Below are positions 34,632 to 47,479 of a stretch of DNA of 64,000 nt, piece by piece; the stretch's first letter is position 1; every line of letters begins with the position of its first letter. Location: contig JBANDB010000018.1 in NCBI GenBank assembly GCA_037576215.1, forward strand, positions 1,054,001 to 1,118,000. Reading direction: 5' to 3'. Both the position numbers and the translations under genes were made by a program. The notes under the pieces are model-generated. The model made no database searches. It was not told the DNA's origin and worked only from the letters and a program-made list of their open reading frames with translations. This DNA comes from Armillaria gallica (lineage: Eukaryota; Basidiomycota; Agaricomycetes; Agaricales; Physalacriaceae).

Positions 34632-36074
34632 TCAAGCTGATCTCCACCATTTGGTCATTAAAGGAGAGACCGTTTCATCTGTTCGTTCCGTGATAAACGC
34701 GCCATCTACTACCGGAACAGACGTGTACGTTCCCATAAAGTTAGTAAATCCAATTTGCGTATCTGCTTCGAGGAGAGAAGAAGCATCCACAGAGCGAAGA
34801 CATTCCAGCGAGTCTTGCGCATGGCCACAGCTCGGATGCAAAGCCGCAAGAACGGGAACAAGTACCTCGGCTATCGGATCATCGTAATTATACTGGAACG
34901 GAAGGAAAGGAGAATTCATCAATACGGCACGAAAGAGTGGAGGCTGAGTGTCCCCGCCATGAGTGACGAGGTGCTGGAGCATAGCACCCGCGCCGGCTGA
35001 CTGACCCCAGATCGTAACCTTACTAGAGTCGTCCCCCGAATAATGATATCTACATCGATGGTTAATGTTGCGATAATATACCAACTAGATGACATGCACA
35101 TGCTCTTGTACCCATTGAAAGGCGAAATTCTGGTCAACTAGGAAGATACTGCCATCAACTAATGAAAATTCTGCAGTAAATTGGGCTGTGACTTATGCAG
35201 TCCGGCATTGAGAGTGCCTCCGTACTTCACTGCTGCCCCAGGCAGGAAACCTTATTGAACACGGATTTAGGACGTGAATATATACAAACTTGACTCATAA
35301 CTCACTTATCGAAAACTCCGAGACGGTACTGAATACTAACAGCGACGAGCCCATAGTCCGAACCTTTCACAACGTCTTGGACCGAGTACAATGATGTGTT
35401 TCCGGCATCATATCTGCAAGTCCAAGTATGAGCAGGGGCATACTGGACCGGAAGTAAAGAAAGAAACCGACCCGCCACCATGCGTATAAACGATAACTGG
35501 TATGAGAGGATCTTCATCTCGTCTGTTCGAGGGTGTGTGTACGCTGCCAGATAGTATCGGAGCCTGAGCGAAATAGAATAGGAACACAAGATTACTCAAG
35601 GAACAAACAATCTTCGTCGGAGAACCCATCCATGCCTCTCTGTACCAATAATTGATCACCAGCGTGCGTGTCTGAAAGCGGTTTCTTCTGTTTGTGACGG
35701 CGCGTTTCACTGTAGGGATTTCTGGTGGCTCGACCAGCAGACCCGGTAATTGATGCTTGGAAGCATTGCTTTTGATACGTCGTAGCGTTCTGGAGAGCAG
35801 ACATCGAGGCAGGCGGATGTGGCGCACTCCACCGCAGGCTCCCTGATAATTTTATTGCCCCTGGCAGCTTCTACATCGAGATTATTGACGGCTTACCAGC
35901 AGGCGGCGCGGCATACCTCACACCGAGAAAGCTTGTGACACCATCTACGAGTTGGAGGTTTGACTGGTATGTAGCGTAACCTAGATCAACCTGCTTCATT
36001 GTATCTTGGTTTTCTGGATACTGTTGGGCCAAACAACGAGAGATGGCCAATAGAAGAATTGCTGTGGAAGGCAT
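34632..36074 (-). pseudogene. Type-B carboxylesterase/lipase, probably decaying
   Basis: It is a secreted alpha/beta-hydrolase. The start MPSTAILLLAISRCLAQQYP (36074) is a signal peptide, followed by LVDGVTSFLGVRYAAPPAG. Exon 2 reads SLRWSAPHPPASMSALQNAT through GFSDEDCLFL. A later acceptor (GGCAG) then gives DVHTPSNRRDEDPLIPVIVY and THGGG, the oxyanion loop. YDAGNTSLYSVQDVVKG, VSIQYRLGVF and the nucleophile elbow KVTIWGQSAGAGAM (GxSxG) follow. Two problems: after RLGVF the donor reads ATAAGT instead of GTAAGT (+1 base at 35309), and after TLNAGL the donor appears as GCATAA. After FITERTDETVSPLMTKW (34.65 kb) the frame stops, and the usual last 200 or so residues with the catalytic His are not found. 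It could still be a gene with non-canonical introns. Confidence 0.65.
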
Positions 36075-36983
36075 GGTGTGCAATGTGGACGTTTATGTTA
36101 AGACTGCGCAGACATTTCTCAGACTGTTTGATGTATATAAACAGATGATAGTCAGTCCATGTGTCCATCAGATTCCCCAGAGTTCGGAGATTGATCATGG
36201 ATGTTCAAGCTGCCGCTTCGACACAATTATTAGTGACGACTTTAAATACCGAGAATGTGCATGTCCACAACAGAGACACAGATATTGCATTTGAATAGCC
36301 AGATAGCTTCGTCAGAGAGCGTGGCGACTCGCGAGCCCAGGTGAAATTGAAACAGGACTTCGAGGGGATGAGTCTTGGATCGTGCGAGTACTCAGCAAAG
36401 TTATCGAGAGGCATCAAGCAGACACGTGCCAAGCATTGGTGTCGGCCCCGCGATTGCCGAACTGGCCGTCGTCCCTCTCTATGCGTGCACATCACGTCGT
36501 TCTTTTTCCAGATTTTTTTTGAGATGGGGGTTTACTTCTTTTCTTTCTTTCAGATTCTGCATTTCCCTGACTGCAGAAAGTACATCATCTACTGGGGCGC
36601 GGCACTATTTGGGTTCCAAGTCTCTTTCCCTCTTAATTCAGGTTCCCAAGTTCCCCCCTATGAAGCTAGGTTCCTCGGGTGTTAGCGTGTACTAAAATAG
36701 GTAATGTACTGCCGATATAGCTTGTATCAGTTTTTGGCGCATTGTTCTAGCTTCGTTCGGCTATTTCCATCTACACATCACGGACAATTTTCTTATTGTG
36801 GAGTTCAAGTTGTGTCTCGAGGTCCTTTTCTCGGTTCGGTCTGTAAATATTATACTATCCCTTCCTCAGAATTATCTTTCGTGCCTGTCTGTGCTTCTGC
36901 CTCGTTATGTCTCAGGAAACTGGTTTCACATCCCCATATCTCATTCGTCGATTCGGTGACTCCTATGCAGTTACCTACTTGTC
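36075..36983. other. Intergenic region
   Basis: Divergent upstream regions of the esterase (-) and the kinase-like gene (+). Long T-rich runs occur on the plus strand (TTTTTTTTGAG near 36515). No gene is recognised. Confidence 0.35.
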
Positions 36984-38816
36984 ATGAATCCACTACCACC
37001 ACTCACTTGGTTCGATTTTCTAAATATTCGCCTTGATCATCATGCAGCCGTGGACAGCACTGCTCTACCTGCAGAAATCGATGCCTATTTCACTTCCAAC
37101 CTTCCAGCTGCTGAAGGCTTTCTTCGACAATCAGACCTAGACCCAACTATCATTAAACGCATTATCGACTCTTTTTATGCCTTTCTGCGCGGTAGAGGAA
37201 TCTTGGACTAACCTGTCTCTGCAGATGTGGCCACGGCGATCAGACGGCTGCAGAACAGGTTATCGCTACATAGGCTCACCTCCGAATCATCCGTCAGGGT
37301 CCTCCTCCAAGAAATGTACAATGTGGTCTGCACCGCTGTCGAGGCTCTGAGCGCTGAGACAGTTGGTGTTGTCGAGTTCGCCTCATCGACGCAGGAGGGA
37401 GATATTTCCTGGAAGATTCTTCGTGTTGGAACGTGTGCGCCCCTCAAGTCCGTAGCGGTGAAATCTACCAGTCCAGCAGTTCTGTTCCATCATGTCAGAG
37501 AGCTCCAGGAGGAGCAAGAATACGTCTTGGAACCACAGCTTCATGCTAAGGCAATGGTATCTACGGTAAATCGTCACTCTTTTCTTCTGCAGTAGCTGAA
37601 CAATTTTATCAGGCCTGGCTACACATGGCATCAAGTGACCCTCCTTCAAGTCATGGAATCCTCATCAGTGGGATATCAGCCATCGTTGTTGAGAAAGGTA
37701 TGTTCCTCTCCGTCATTATTATCATGACGTCTGAATTATTTCATTCTAGTTCTACTCGCACCAAATCATCACGGTTTGCTTGTTTCTCCTCACTACCACC
37801 TATGCCGTGACGACAATCCGCCTACTGCCGAATACCGTTTCGTCGATAGCACAAATCAGTGTACAAATGGACTCCCTTTATTAGCGATCATGACCTTCCT
37901 CCTGCTTCCAAACACGGCGGTCCACAGTAGCGGTCACCCTGCCATTCGGAATACTATATCAGCATATGAGATAGAAATGCCTTCGAGGATGCTCATCCCC
38001 CCGATGATGGCAGCAAATGCGGAGGCAAAAAAGGATTTCAAGTTAGTGACGGTACGCGTTTACACTTCACATATTTTCAGATCCTCAACGCAAGCTTTAG
38101 ATGGCTTTCATCATGGAGCATCCTGATATGTCATCGCTACCTCGGTTCCTCTACCAACACTGCGGCTCTCTTGGGGACGACGATCCCTCAGATAACAGTC
38201 CACCAATACCAAATAGCTCTCCACCGGTACTTCCTCCCGGCGGACATATCTGCAAGGCAATAGTCTCACAGCTTATTGCTCGCGGCAGCACCGCATACGT
38301 ATGGCGAGGCCTATTAAATGGGTGCACTCCCATCATCGTCAAGCAGTTCGAGCGACGGTATTTCAAAGCTATGAACAAGGAGATCATCGCATACGAGCGC
38401 ATCTCTTGTCACAACCTCGATGACCTTGCGCCTCCGTTCTATGGCACTTTCTTGATGCCTGATCATTCATGGGGGGCGATAGTCTTGGGTGATCTGGGAG
38501 ACGTAGGCGAGGCGTATAAACGTTGGATATGGAAGGATGCGGGATTTAGCGCGGAGGACTTGTAAATGCCATCTCCTTCTTTGATCCTTAATGTGTACTA
38601 ACTTGACATTGCAGTCGGGTTATCTGGGGACATGTCAAAGCTCTTCACTCTATAGGTCTTCATCATCACAGCCTTGCACCACGAAATGCCGTGAGGGATG
38701 AGGAAGGGTTTTTGCGCCTCGTCGATTTTGAACGATCGGTACTTGGCGATTCATGTCTTTGTGGCGAACTGCGTGAACTTGAACGGCAGTTTGATTCCTT
38801 GGGTGATTGGCGATAG
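36984..38816 (+). CDS. Fungal protein-kinase-like protein, degenerate active site
   Basis: Exon 1 starts MNPLPPLTWFDFLNIRLDHH. A donor inside CGC G|GTAGAG joins DVATAIRRLQNRLSLHRLTS. Further exons read EEQEYVLEPQLHAKAMVST, AWLHMASSDPPSSHGILISG, LLAPNHHGLLVSPHYHLCRD and NGLPLLAIMTFLLLPN. The kinase part reads QLIARGSTAYVWRGLLNGCT, with a glycine-loop-like GSTAYVWRG and PIIVKQFERRYF holding the presumed Lys. It then continues MNKEIIAYERI and, after an intron, IWGHVKALHSIGLHHHSLAP then RNAV and LRLVDFERSVLG. The HRD loop is HHSLAPRN and DFG is DFE, so catalysis is doubtful. It ends LGDWR with TAG at 38814-38816. This architecture is widespread and expanded in Agaricomycetes. The long N-terminal half has no recognised domain. 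Confidence 0.75.
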
Positions 38817-39231
38817 TCGGTCGAGCCCCATAGGATTCTGGACTTATTTATCATTTTATTGTAGACGTGTTGTTTAGAGGACAATAGAATTGGGTCCCGA
38901 AAACGTTTCTTCCGTACCAATACACTCTAGACTCCCCACGGACATGATCTGAAAACGAGAGTCAAGAGAGTAGGATCAAGACAAAAAAGTGAAGAAGAAC
39001 AAGAGGCGTCTTGTAGAAGGTGGGTATACGTGCTGCAGGTAATTAGATACAGAGGTGAAATCGGGGCAGATGAATGGATCGAAAGGACTAGAAGTGCATG
39101 TCAATTTGAGTGCTTCCTCAAGACTTCAGACTTGTGGTGAACGGATATTCAAGCAAGAAATTGTTGAATTATAGAAATGGCAATATTAGTAGAATACGAA
39201 GTACCATTTCCAGACTATAATATCATCAACC
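38817..39231. other. Convergent 3' flanks
   Basis: 3' flanks of the kinase-like gene (+) and PG3 (-). No gene is seen. Confidence 0.4.
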
Positions 39232-41129
39232 CTAATACGATCCACCGGAAATCTATTCCCAAAGTCAGCAGAAAGTCAAAGTCAAGGAACGGATGGGTGG
39301 ATACGCACAGTAGCATCGTCGCTATCGACTGTTCCTGCTGAGCCGCCGGTGATCTTCAATTTGGAGAAGTCCCAAGTTCTGTAGATGGAACGAATCAGGA
39401 TGCATTCCGGTGCGTGCTTGAAGACGAATGCTTACCCAGAGCAAGCTCCGCAGTCAACGGTCAGGCGCTTGGCATCATCTCCAACCCTAGGAGAAATTTG
39501 TGTGAGCACAGTCGAAGTATGAACGGGGGTGTCAGGCTCACTTGATGGTGGTGGTGCTTCCAGAGAAGTTCACGTCCCTGTCAGACTATATCAGGACCTG
39601 TATTCATAGCCCGGATATAGATTTGGCTCACGAGATGGGACCGCCAGTTCCGGGGGTACCCTCATCATCAGGGTAAGACTGGGTGATCAAGACACCGTAC
39701 TCGTCGATACCACTGAGGGTGTTTCTATACGAACAGGCATAAGAAGGGGCCTGAACAATCGGAGTGTTACTCACCCAGAGTACGTGATACCGGACACGGA
39801 TGCGCTAGTCGCAGAGGCCTTGACCTTGATTCTGAGTAGCAATCCATTAGATTGAACACACCGATAGAGTCTCGGAAAATTTACCTGAATCCGTACATCG
39901 AGTCCGTAACGGTGTTTCCAGAGATGGTGACATCGGTGACGGACTTGCCACTAGAGATGGAACCGATCGAAATTCCGTGGCCGCCAGAACACTTGTTGTT
40001 CTTGAAACTGGTGGATGCATCGGGTGAGTGGGGGCTTCGGCGAATGGATTGGCACGTACACGATGTTCGAGCCATCGTTGATAGCGATGCAATCATCCTG
40101 GTTCTTAACGACAGAGTTTTGAATAGTCACGTCGTCGGCGGAGACGTCGAAACCCTGCAGACTATCAGTTTTTGGAACAATGCAATACGGAATTGTACTC
40201 ACGTCGGTGTTGTGACCAAGGTCATTGGTATCGCCATCGCTGTTGTCGATCTACAAAGTACGTCTGAGACTAATAGAGCTCAAACCAATGACGGTAAACG
40301 TACGGTGATGCTGTCGAAGACGAGACCGTCACTGTTACCGATAGAGACAGCCTGGGCGGGACTGTTCAAGACCTTTTGTTTACGTTCAGCGTCATACAGC
40401 AGGAGGAGGTATTAATGTTACTCACCGTGAAGTCGGAGTAGGTGCCGGAGCCCTTGAACCTATGCATACCATCAGACACTCGAACACCAGCGCGAACACA
40501 AAGGGAAATTACTTCAAGAACGGATGAGGCTTGTCGACACCGCCGTTCGTGCCTTCACCATCCCAGTACTTGGCGCCATTTCCCTATGGCAAAGATTGTA
40601 ACATTGGAACGATAGAACCATGAAACGCCGCTCACATCGAACGAGTAACCCGCACCATTGAATGTGACATCGTCACCGTCGATGGTGAACAATGGGCCAT
40701 CGCCTAGGAGGGAATCGACCTGGTCAGACTCCAGCCATATAACCATGAGAGGTACGCACTAGAGGTCTTGGCGAAGGTGATGTCGCCAGCCATGGTGATG
40801 GTCGCGCCTGACTTGGGCTAATGGTATGAACGACGTTAGACTTGTTGGCTCGAACTAGGGTTCAACGCTACGCACAGAGAGTGCCAGAGTGCCTAAAGGT
40901 ATAGTTGTCAGAGAGAGTATTCAGAAGACAAACGCGCTCTCGACTTACTTCCGCTGGGAACAGTGAAGGCCGAGATGGTGACCGACGAGCAGCTCGAGAT
41001 GGACGAAGCACTCGAAACAGAGGAGATCGTGCAGCTCGCACGCTCCTCAAGTTCTCCGGTCGGGATGGCCGACACGAGTGCGAGCACGGCGGCGGTGAAG
41101 ACGAACTGGCGGAAAGCGTGTTGGAACAT
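39232..41129 (-). CDS. Endopolygalacturonase PG3 (GH28)
   Basis: The start codon at 41127-41129 encodes [20 protein letters not shown]. An in-frame upstream ATG at 41165 would spoil the signal peptide and was rejected. The exon pattern is as in PG2, including very small exons and a last exon ISGGSY with TAG at 39232-39234. Motifs: [25 protein letters not shown] followed by [27 protein letters not shown], and R|IKVKA. The sequence reads [20 protein letters not shown], with one more intron-border variant than PG2. No frameshift or stop was seen. PG3 lies between the kinase-like gene and an unrecognised region, with no GST nearby. Confidence 0.92.
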
Positions 41130-41182
41130 GATTGAAAGCAAACAAACAGATGCTGAGTGCTCCAACCTCTACATGTCCTGGG

Positions 41183-41190
41183 TTTTATAT
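41183..41190 (-). promoter_or_regulatory. TATA-like element of PG3
   Basis: The minus strand reads GATATAAAACC about 54-61 bp upstream of the PG3 ATG, the same position as the GGTATAAAA of PG4. Confidence 0.55.
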
Positions 41191-43689
41191 CGTCCAAGAG
41201 ACTGTGCAGGAAGATTCACGGAGGTGGACGTCCAAAAATAAGCTTCTGCGAAGAACGCCTGGACGATCCGTATAACGAAGTAGGGCTTGGCATAATAGTG
41301 CGCGGGACGTTTGCATAGCGACCCGGCTTCCAATTGGTCTAGAAGACGTCGCTCAAAGTCCGAGGATGTGGTCAGGTGGGCGCGCGTCTACTCGGACATC
41401 TGCGATCGTTGTCGAATTGGCTCTGAGATACCTTTGAATGGAGAAATGGCTAGAAGGATGCAGTATTTGTAAAAATTCTGGCTACGAGAATCATAATCAC
41501 CAACCTCTAGCGCAGCTTCAACAGCAAGCATTTGTGTCATATATATGCTCTTCTTGTGCTCGTACTATTCTTTCTTGTTCGTCTTTCGTTTTGCAGAATC
41601 GTCCAGACCATCCCACCGATAAGCGGCGCGGTCAGTATTTCCGGTAGAGAATCCGAGCGCGCCCTGGGGTATACGTACAACCGTCCTTCTGTAACCGTTG
41701 TCCGACGCAAAGGAAATATATTTCCAATCGCGACTGCTCGATGTGAGTCTGCCTGGGTGAGACTACCGGCGAAATGCCGGTCGGGGATATGAGTGTACCA
41801 CTGGACAACGTTGACGCGTCATCCAGGAGGCTTAATGGGAGCGTGAAGAGTTGCTATTCTCTAGACAGCAGATCCGCCCCGGACCCCACTCGCAGTCCCT
41901 ATATTTAATTCATACACATGACGTTCGGTAAGTAGCGCCAGTAGTCACTAGTCAAGGCTGCCAGTGGCTAAATGCAAAGACTGAAAGAGCATTCTTGTTA
42001 GCTTCAGAAGGGGAGCATCTAGCTAACACGACACTTACTGACGTTTCCTGGCACAATCCTTGCAAATGTTGTAGGGTCGTCGCTTTTCCTTACTTCTTAT
42101 ACGGCCGACTTCTAGCAACAAACTCATAGAGACGCCCGAACCGGGTTTCAAAGGCTTGTATCGATGCGGTAAAGGGCGATAGCTTAAGGATCCTACGTGA
42201 GTCGCGTTGACGACCTGTGGAAAGTAGGCGATCCGCTTTTTTCGAAATCTTTCCTAGTGATTAGCACGGATAATCCACAGAGATTGTGAAGCGCGCACCT
42301 TCCCGGCCGCCTTCATCACTGACTGAAGTGACCTCCTTAACCAACCGAAGCAGTCAGAGATGCGCCCGGAATCCTCAAGAGCCTCCATGCGGACTGAGAA
42401 GTAGCTCGTCTGCCATCAAGTGACATTGGGCGACAGTCGGCAACATGGCAGATAGAATGAAAGGGTCCTGAGCTACAACGAAGGATGATATGCTCAACAT
42501 CCAGCTCCATGATGCCTGCCGGACATTGGTGTTGGCGAACAGTGACATGAACAACGCCTTACCTCGAATTCCATATCGACCCTGGGTGTCCCGAACATGT
42601 CCTGAGACGATGAGAAATGAACTTTGGCAGCTGGCAGTCTGTTGGAGGACCGCATACAGAGGAGGCACGGAGTGAGGTGATGGCAAGAGGAAGGATTACC
42701 ATTGATGCCAAGCGTTGATGTTGCCTATTATGATCAACCTTCCTTCTCTCTTCTCGACCACGACTACCATCACGACCGCCATTCTCTGTCCACGAACATT
42801 AGCAGCCTTGGTGAAACCACCGATTACCTGGACGTCGTCCATAATGCCCGGCCTTTATAACGAGCTGCACGAAGGAAGAAAAAGGCTGCCGACTATTACA
42901 CGTTTCGAGCTTTGGAGGCAAATGATGGTTGATGATGAGCGCTAGCATTGACTGGGCTGACACTGGGAACTGTGAGGATGGAATAGTTGACTGGACCAGT
43001 TTGGTGCGTGTTCGGTCTGTTCTGTGAAAATTTCTGTCCTGATTCTCATCCAGGCTTGCTAAATTTGACTGCAAGCGGCTCTACAGACGACGAGTAATGC
43101 CTGCAGGGCGTCTTCTCTCCATCGTAATCCCTGCACATCTCCAAAGGATAGGCTTCCGGAGATAGCTTGCACTGCACCTTACCTCCCAAGGAACACCATA
43201 TCTCAAGAAATCTACATTATCGAGGTATGGCCACGGAATCTGTGTTCTGCGCTCCCTATATATCTCTGAGCAGGTATTCTAATGTCGACCAGGTTACTGC
43301 TGCCAAGAATTGGCGTCTTGGTCGTCCAGGAAAGGTCAATTGGCATCAAAGTCAAGTGAGCGTACATTTCTATACCTTAGCCCTACCTCTGACCGTATTG
43401 TAGCGTGACTATATCCGGCCACCCCCTTTTCTAATGGCTAGGACTCATCGCTTCCCTCACCGACATCATTGGCTCGACCTGACTACCGACCATAGGCGCA
43501 GTGCAAAAGATCGAGAAAACGAAGGTCCCTTGTGGCTGAGACCTGACCTGCGCCTGCGGTGGATCTATACCTGACAGTGATATCAGCAGAACTGACACTG
43601 TCCGATACCGCAAACGGTCAGATTCGCAGAGTATCAGTCCTTGTTTTGTTCGACAGCCTATATTGACTCTTGTCATGACCGGCGTTGGA
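41191..43689. other. PG3 upstream DNA and an unrecognised region
   Basis: The first 450 bp resemble the upstream DNA of PG4 and PG2 (CTTCTGCGAAGAACGCCTGGACGATC versus CTTCTGCAAAGAACGCATGGACGATC). Minus frames at 42375-42686 and 42799-43074 may be exons of one unrecognised gene: DMFGTPRVDMEFE ends at a GTAAGG donor. No function can be given. Confidence 0.3.
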
Positions 43690-44640
43690 TAACCTAGAAC
43701 GGCATCAGAATGGCCCGACTAAAGCTGGAAGCTTGAGGGAAGTTGACAATACGACCTCTGGAAGTGCGAGCCGCTCCGACATTTCTTTTGTGAGCATGGC
43801 TATAGCTTGTGGCTTTCGGAATGCGAAGTCGGAATCACATCCGAACTATGGGATGTAGAGCTTATCTCGCCGAACAAGGAGCCTCGCCGTCCCGATAGCC
43901 GTGATTCGTTAGGAATATCAGCTCGACATCGTCCTTAAGAACGAACTTTAGTCAAACCGTACGTTCGATTTCCTCCTCTGCGTTGAATTTTGCTCATTAT
44001 TGAGTATTCAGAACAATATCCACTGTCCGGCACGAACCATTTACAACCATTCGTCTAATGGCAACACCACAGGAGCCGAACTAATCCGACGCCTCTCCGC
44101 AGGACCGAGGCAGCCTGACGGGATCATGGAATCTGGTGTTACTGGGCCATTTCGATCTCACCTTCCTGTTCGATATTATATCAACGACTTTGAAACGTTT
44201 TGACAAGGGATTGGATCCACCAAGTAGGAAAATCGCCAGTCTGTCCAATGGCGGATATCTGCCGGAAATGCCTGTTGACGATCCCTATTGCCCCTTCAAG
44301 GCGGACGTGTCGTATTTGGGCCGGATACTTATGCATACGGATTCGTGGAGAATGTAAGCCATCCTAGCGCCTTTCTACCATTATACATTGCAGGTTGTTT
44401 CTCAGAGACGTTGACGTTGGCACTCACGACGATCGTCTAAATGATGTTGTCGAATTCTGGACTGCAACTGCAACTGCAACTGTTGGACACGGTGTTGTGC
44501 TGTCGGACTATCTTGACATCCAAAGGTGTTGGTAACTATCAATTTACTTCGTGGACAGATCTAAAATGGCGCCGGGCTCTCCTGAACATTGTCAGTATTG
44601 AGACGAATTACACCTTATTAGATCTTTGGAAATAGGCTAC
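43690..44640 (+). pseudogene. Kinase-like gene remnant 1
   Basis: It is homologous to the gene at 63609. The segment reading YDLWKCEPLRHFFCEHGYSL corresponds to YDLWKPEPLQNFFREHGYHL there, but frames change at least twice and stops intervene. A later piece, NIHCPARTIYNHSSNGN, matches NIHCPARTIHN at the right edge of the window. The C-lobe part reads SHLPVRYYINDFETF and PVDDPYCPFKADVSYLGRIL. In related mushroom kinase-like proteins this corresponds to the YYFIDFG...DPFKVDI...LG region around the DFG loop. A short tandem repeat CTGCAA at about 44462-44483 adds Thr-Ala repeats. Confidence 0.7.
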
Positions 44641-44976
44641 CGAAGGAGGATTATGCCATACTTGTCTACAACGCACTGATCTGGAATCATCTCTGAACGT
44701 TTTGCGTTGCCTCGTCAGATTAGCTGGCAAGCCTATGAGTTAAAAGTTTAACATCTGTTGGTTATCGTACTCCTTCGCAAAATACCCTATACGCGGTTGT
44801 GGCGTAAGAATGCTCACGGCTTCAGGGAGCTCAACTACGATGAGGAGGAGTTTAAATCAGAACTGAGGGATACCCGAAAGATGTAATTGAGATGTAATGG
44901 AACATCATTCTGGTATACTACGCAAAATAGATTTTAAGCAACCTCGAACGACAAGCATGTCTAGGGGTCTACAAAT

Positions 44977-46650
44977 TTATGTGTCTTGAACGATTTCGAT
45001 AGGACTGTCCCCTGAAGTAACATCTCGGGGGTGTGTTGCCATATAAGCCGACCATCCTTTTGAAAGTTCCATGATCTGACAGGTTAAACGTTCCCTCAGG
45101 GTTTTAACTTTGTCGACTTGCCAGACCAGGTTTCTATCGGTTGTAAGGTGTGAAGCTGATTCCAACTGGAGGGCATAGATAATGTCATCAATACATAGTG
45201 GTCAATGAGAAAGAACTTACCATGAGTTTATGGTACCTTGATGGCTCCGACATGAATGTTTCCGCAAAGTGTAACAAAAATATGCCACAGTCATAAGAAT
45301 TCCTTTGCCGTGGCACCTGTACTATGGTAAGCTTCCTGTGTAGTATGTCCATTATGCCACTTACAGAGGCGGATTGTGTGATAGGCTGCCTTGTCGTCTG
45401 CACTCCTTTCTTGTCAGATGCCTCGAGTACTAGGAAGTTGCTCAATGCCATCAAGGTATCCTGATGTTCCGAACCCAGTGAATCAAGTGTAAAAATCTGG
45501 GTACTGGAATATCACCGTCAACAAAGTGTGTCAAATATCACATGTAAATACTCTTACACTTCCCCTGTGGCAGATCCTTTTCCAGTATCACTCCTTTCTT
45601 CAGCTTCAACCTGAGTCTCCTTCTCAGGTTCACCTGGCAGAATCATACAGCCAGGATTGAAAATGATAGCAAGATACCAATGGTTGCTAGGAAAGGTCAT
45701 CTTGATTATTCTCTGAAATACACGATAATGACATACCCTTCGTGTATCAGTATGATCAAGTATTTCATCACAAAGATATTGATCTTTGATGTCCAATGCC
45801 GCACATCATCATATTTTCTAACACAATGTTTGAATACATCTGTGGTGACATAAAAGACAAAATCTATCACCTTTTGAATTTAGGAAACCAAAACGGACTG
45901 AAGACATAAATGTCTTTGTTAATTGCAAATTTATCTTGTCCTAATTGCTCTTGCAAAAGCCTACAGAAAGTTGTGAACAGGGGGGAAAAGACCTTGAGAA
46001 ATACATACCGTAATCCAAACTCTATGAGGTTATCATTGAGGTAGACACCCGGTTTCAAGCGATCAAAGTCTTCTCGTTTGATGCCCACCCCACCAGTGAT
46101 GCCCCAAGGATATTGCAGCATCCTAGAGGGAATTGTTAACAGAGTTCTGCAGAAAATAAATGATACGAACAACTCTTCAGGATCAATTGTCCCTCCCTCT
46201 GTAACATGCTCTTGCGAACTGTCAGGTACAGAAGCATTGCTAAGAAAAGCTTGGAAAATATGCTTCATTATTGACGAGAGATGCTTACTGGCTATGAGGC
46301 TTCTTACTTCGATGGACCTTGGAAATGGCTGAATCCTGCATTTGTCAATACAGTCAAGTGGTATTGCTTGATAGATATGTGGACCAACCTTAGCCTTTCG
46401 CTTCAATGATCCGCTCAGGCCAGTGTGAAAATTTGCAAGGGTAAATGGCTGCGAGTTCGATCTCGAACGGGAATCGCGAAAGTCTCCTTCATCATCCGAT
46501 GATGAATCAGATGACTCCGTTGAGTCTTCTTCATCGATCTCCGGAAATAGGGAACGGGGAGTGGGGTTTGAAGGCTCTGTATTGGTCAGTCAGTGATTAC
46601 ACCTTTGCACCTGTGAACATACTCCATATCTTGAAAGGATATTCCTCCAT
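44977..46650 (-). CDS. Ulp1/SENP-like cysteine protease (C48 family)
   Basis: It is a SUMO/ubiquitin-like-protein-specific protease by fold; the target is unknown. The start MEEYPFKIW is at 46650. An intron joins KPSNPTPRSLFPEIDEEDST, an acidic Ser-rich N-region, then LSGSLKRKAKVGPHIYQA. The catalytic domain has DFDRLKPGVYLNDNLIEFGL followed by R, VRHWTSKINIFVMKYLIILI, GNHWYLAIIFNPG (catalytic His), TQIFTLDSLGSEHQD (catalytic Asp) and VPRQRNSYDCGIFLLHFAET (Gln and nucleophile Cys). GNHWYL is reached by an intron GTATGT...TTTCCTAG, and V-TQIF by ATTCCAG. The last exon ends SPIEIVQDT. The triad is complete and all junctions keep frame. The gene is visibly more AT-rich than its neighbours and lies between two decayed kinase-like fragments. 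C48 proteases are often carried by mobile elements in fungi, but no transposase is visible. Confidence 0.85.
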
Positions 46651-47479
46651 CCTATATGTTAAGGTATGGGAGCTGAGGAGCACTGAATGATCACAAAATG
46701 GGTGCTAGATGGGCACAGAATGGTCACAAGATGCTGGTAAAAGTGTATGATACAAAGATGAAAAATGCCACGTAACTACTGACATGTATGTACATATTTA
46801 CTGGCACCGTCCGCACATGGAAGTGCTGGCCCAGTAGAAACCTCGACAATATATGTATGCAAATTGATCAATAACGTGTCAGAAATGCTGGTGGGAGTTA
46901 AGAGACAAAAAAATGATGGGATTCCAAGTTGAAGCCTGAATGAGAATTGTTAATAATGGAGTTGACCTTAGCTGCTGTAGAACCACTTCAGAGGGGACGG
47001 GGTGAGAGTTGGATAAGTTGGTGCATTGTACAATTTAGGTGGTAATATTCTGCAAGTGACCCTTAAGCTAGCCCCATAGTGAAGAAGGTTGTTAAGGTGG
47101 CTGTGCTCCTCGATGCTACCGGAGTTTGAAATAACATCATCCGTCTCGATGCTCTGATGACACATCAAGAGCTATATTTGGCAACCGACTGACAAGTTTT
47201 GAGTTCACCAGCAGATTCTTCTTAACACCTTCGCAATGATTCGAACCCCCCATTCAGTACCTCATAGTAAATACTTATCTAGGCTGACCATGTCTTTTCT
47301 CTCTATCTTTTTCAATTTTCGTTGCCTGCATAAACTGATTAGGACTCGGTGGTGGTCTATCGAGGCATTCTGCTGTACAACTAAGCTCAGTGTTTTTCCA
47401 GGGCATCAAGTTCTGTCATGACAACCTAATTGCATATCTCGTACGCATCTTGCCAAGTACTGGGCTATATTTTGCTGAT
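46651..47479. other. AT-rich upstream flank of the Ulp1-like gene
   Basis: Several near-repeats of CACAAAATGG / CACAGAATGG / CACAAGATG lie just upstream of the protease start (46690-46735). No terminal inverted repeats or target-site duplication could be found by eye. Confidence 0.3.

Noticed and set aside
39852..40415. 187-codon plus-strand open frame
   Set aside because: It is antisense to PG3, whose exons carry all GH28 motifs; the frame is a shadow.
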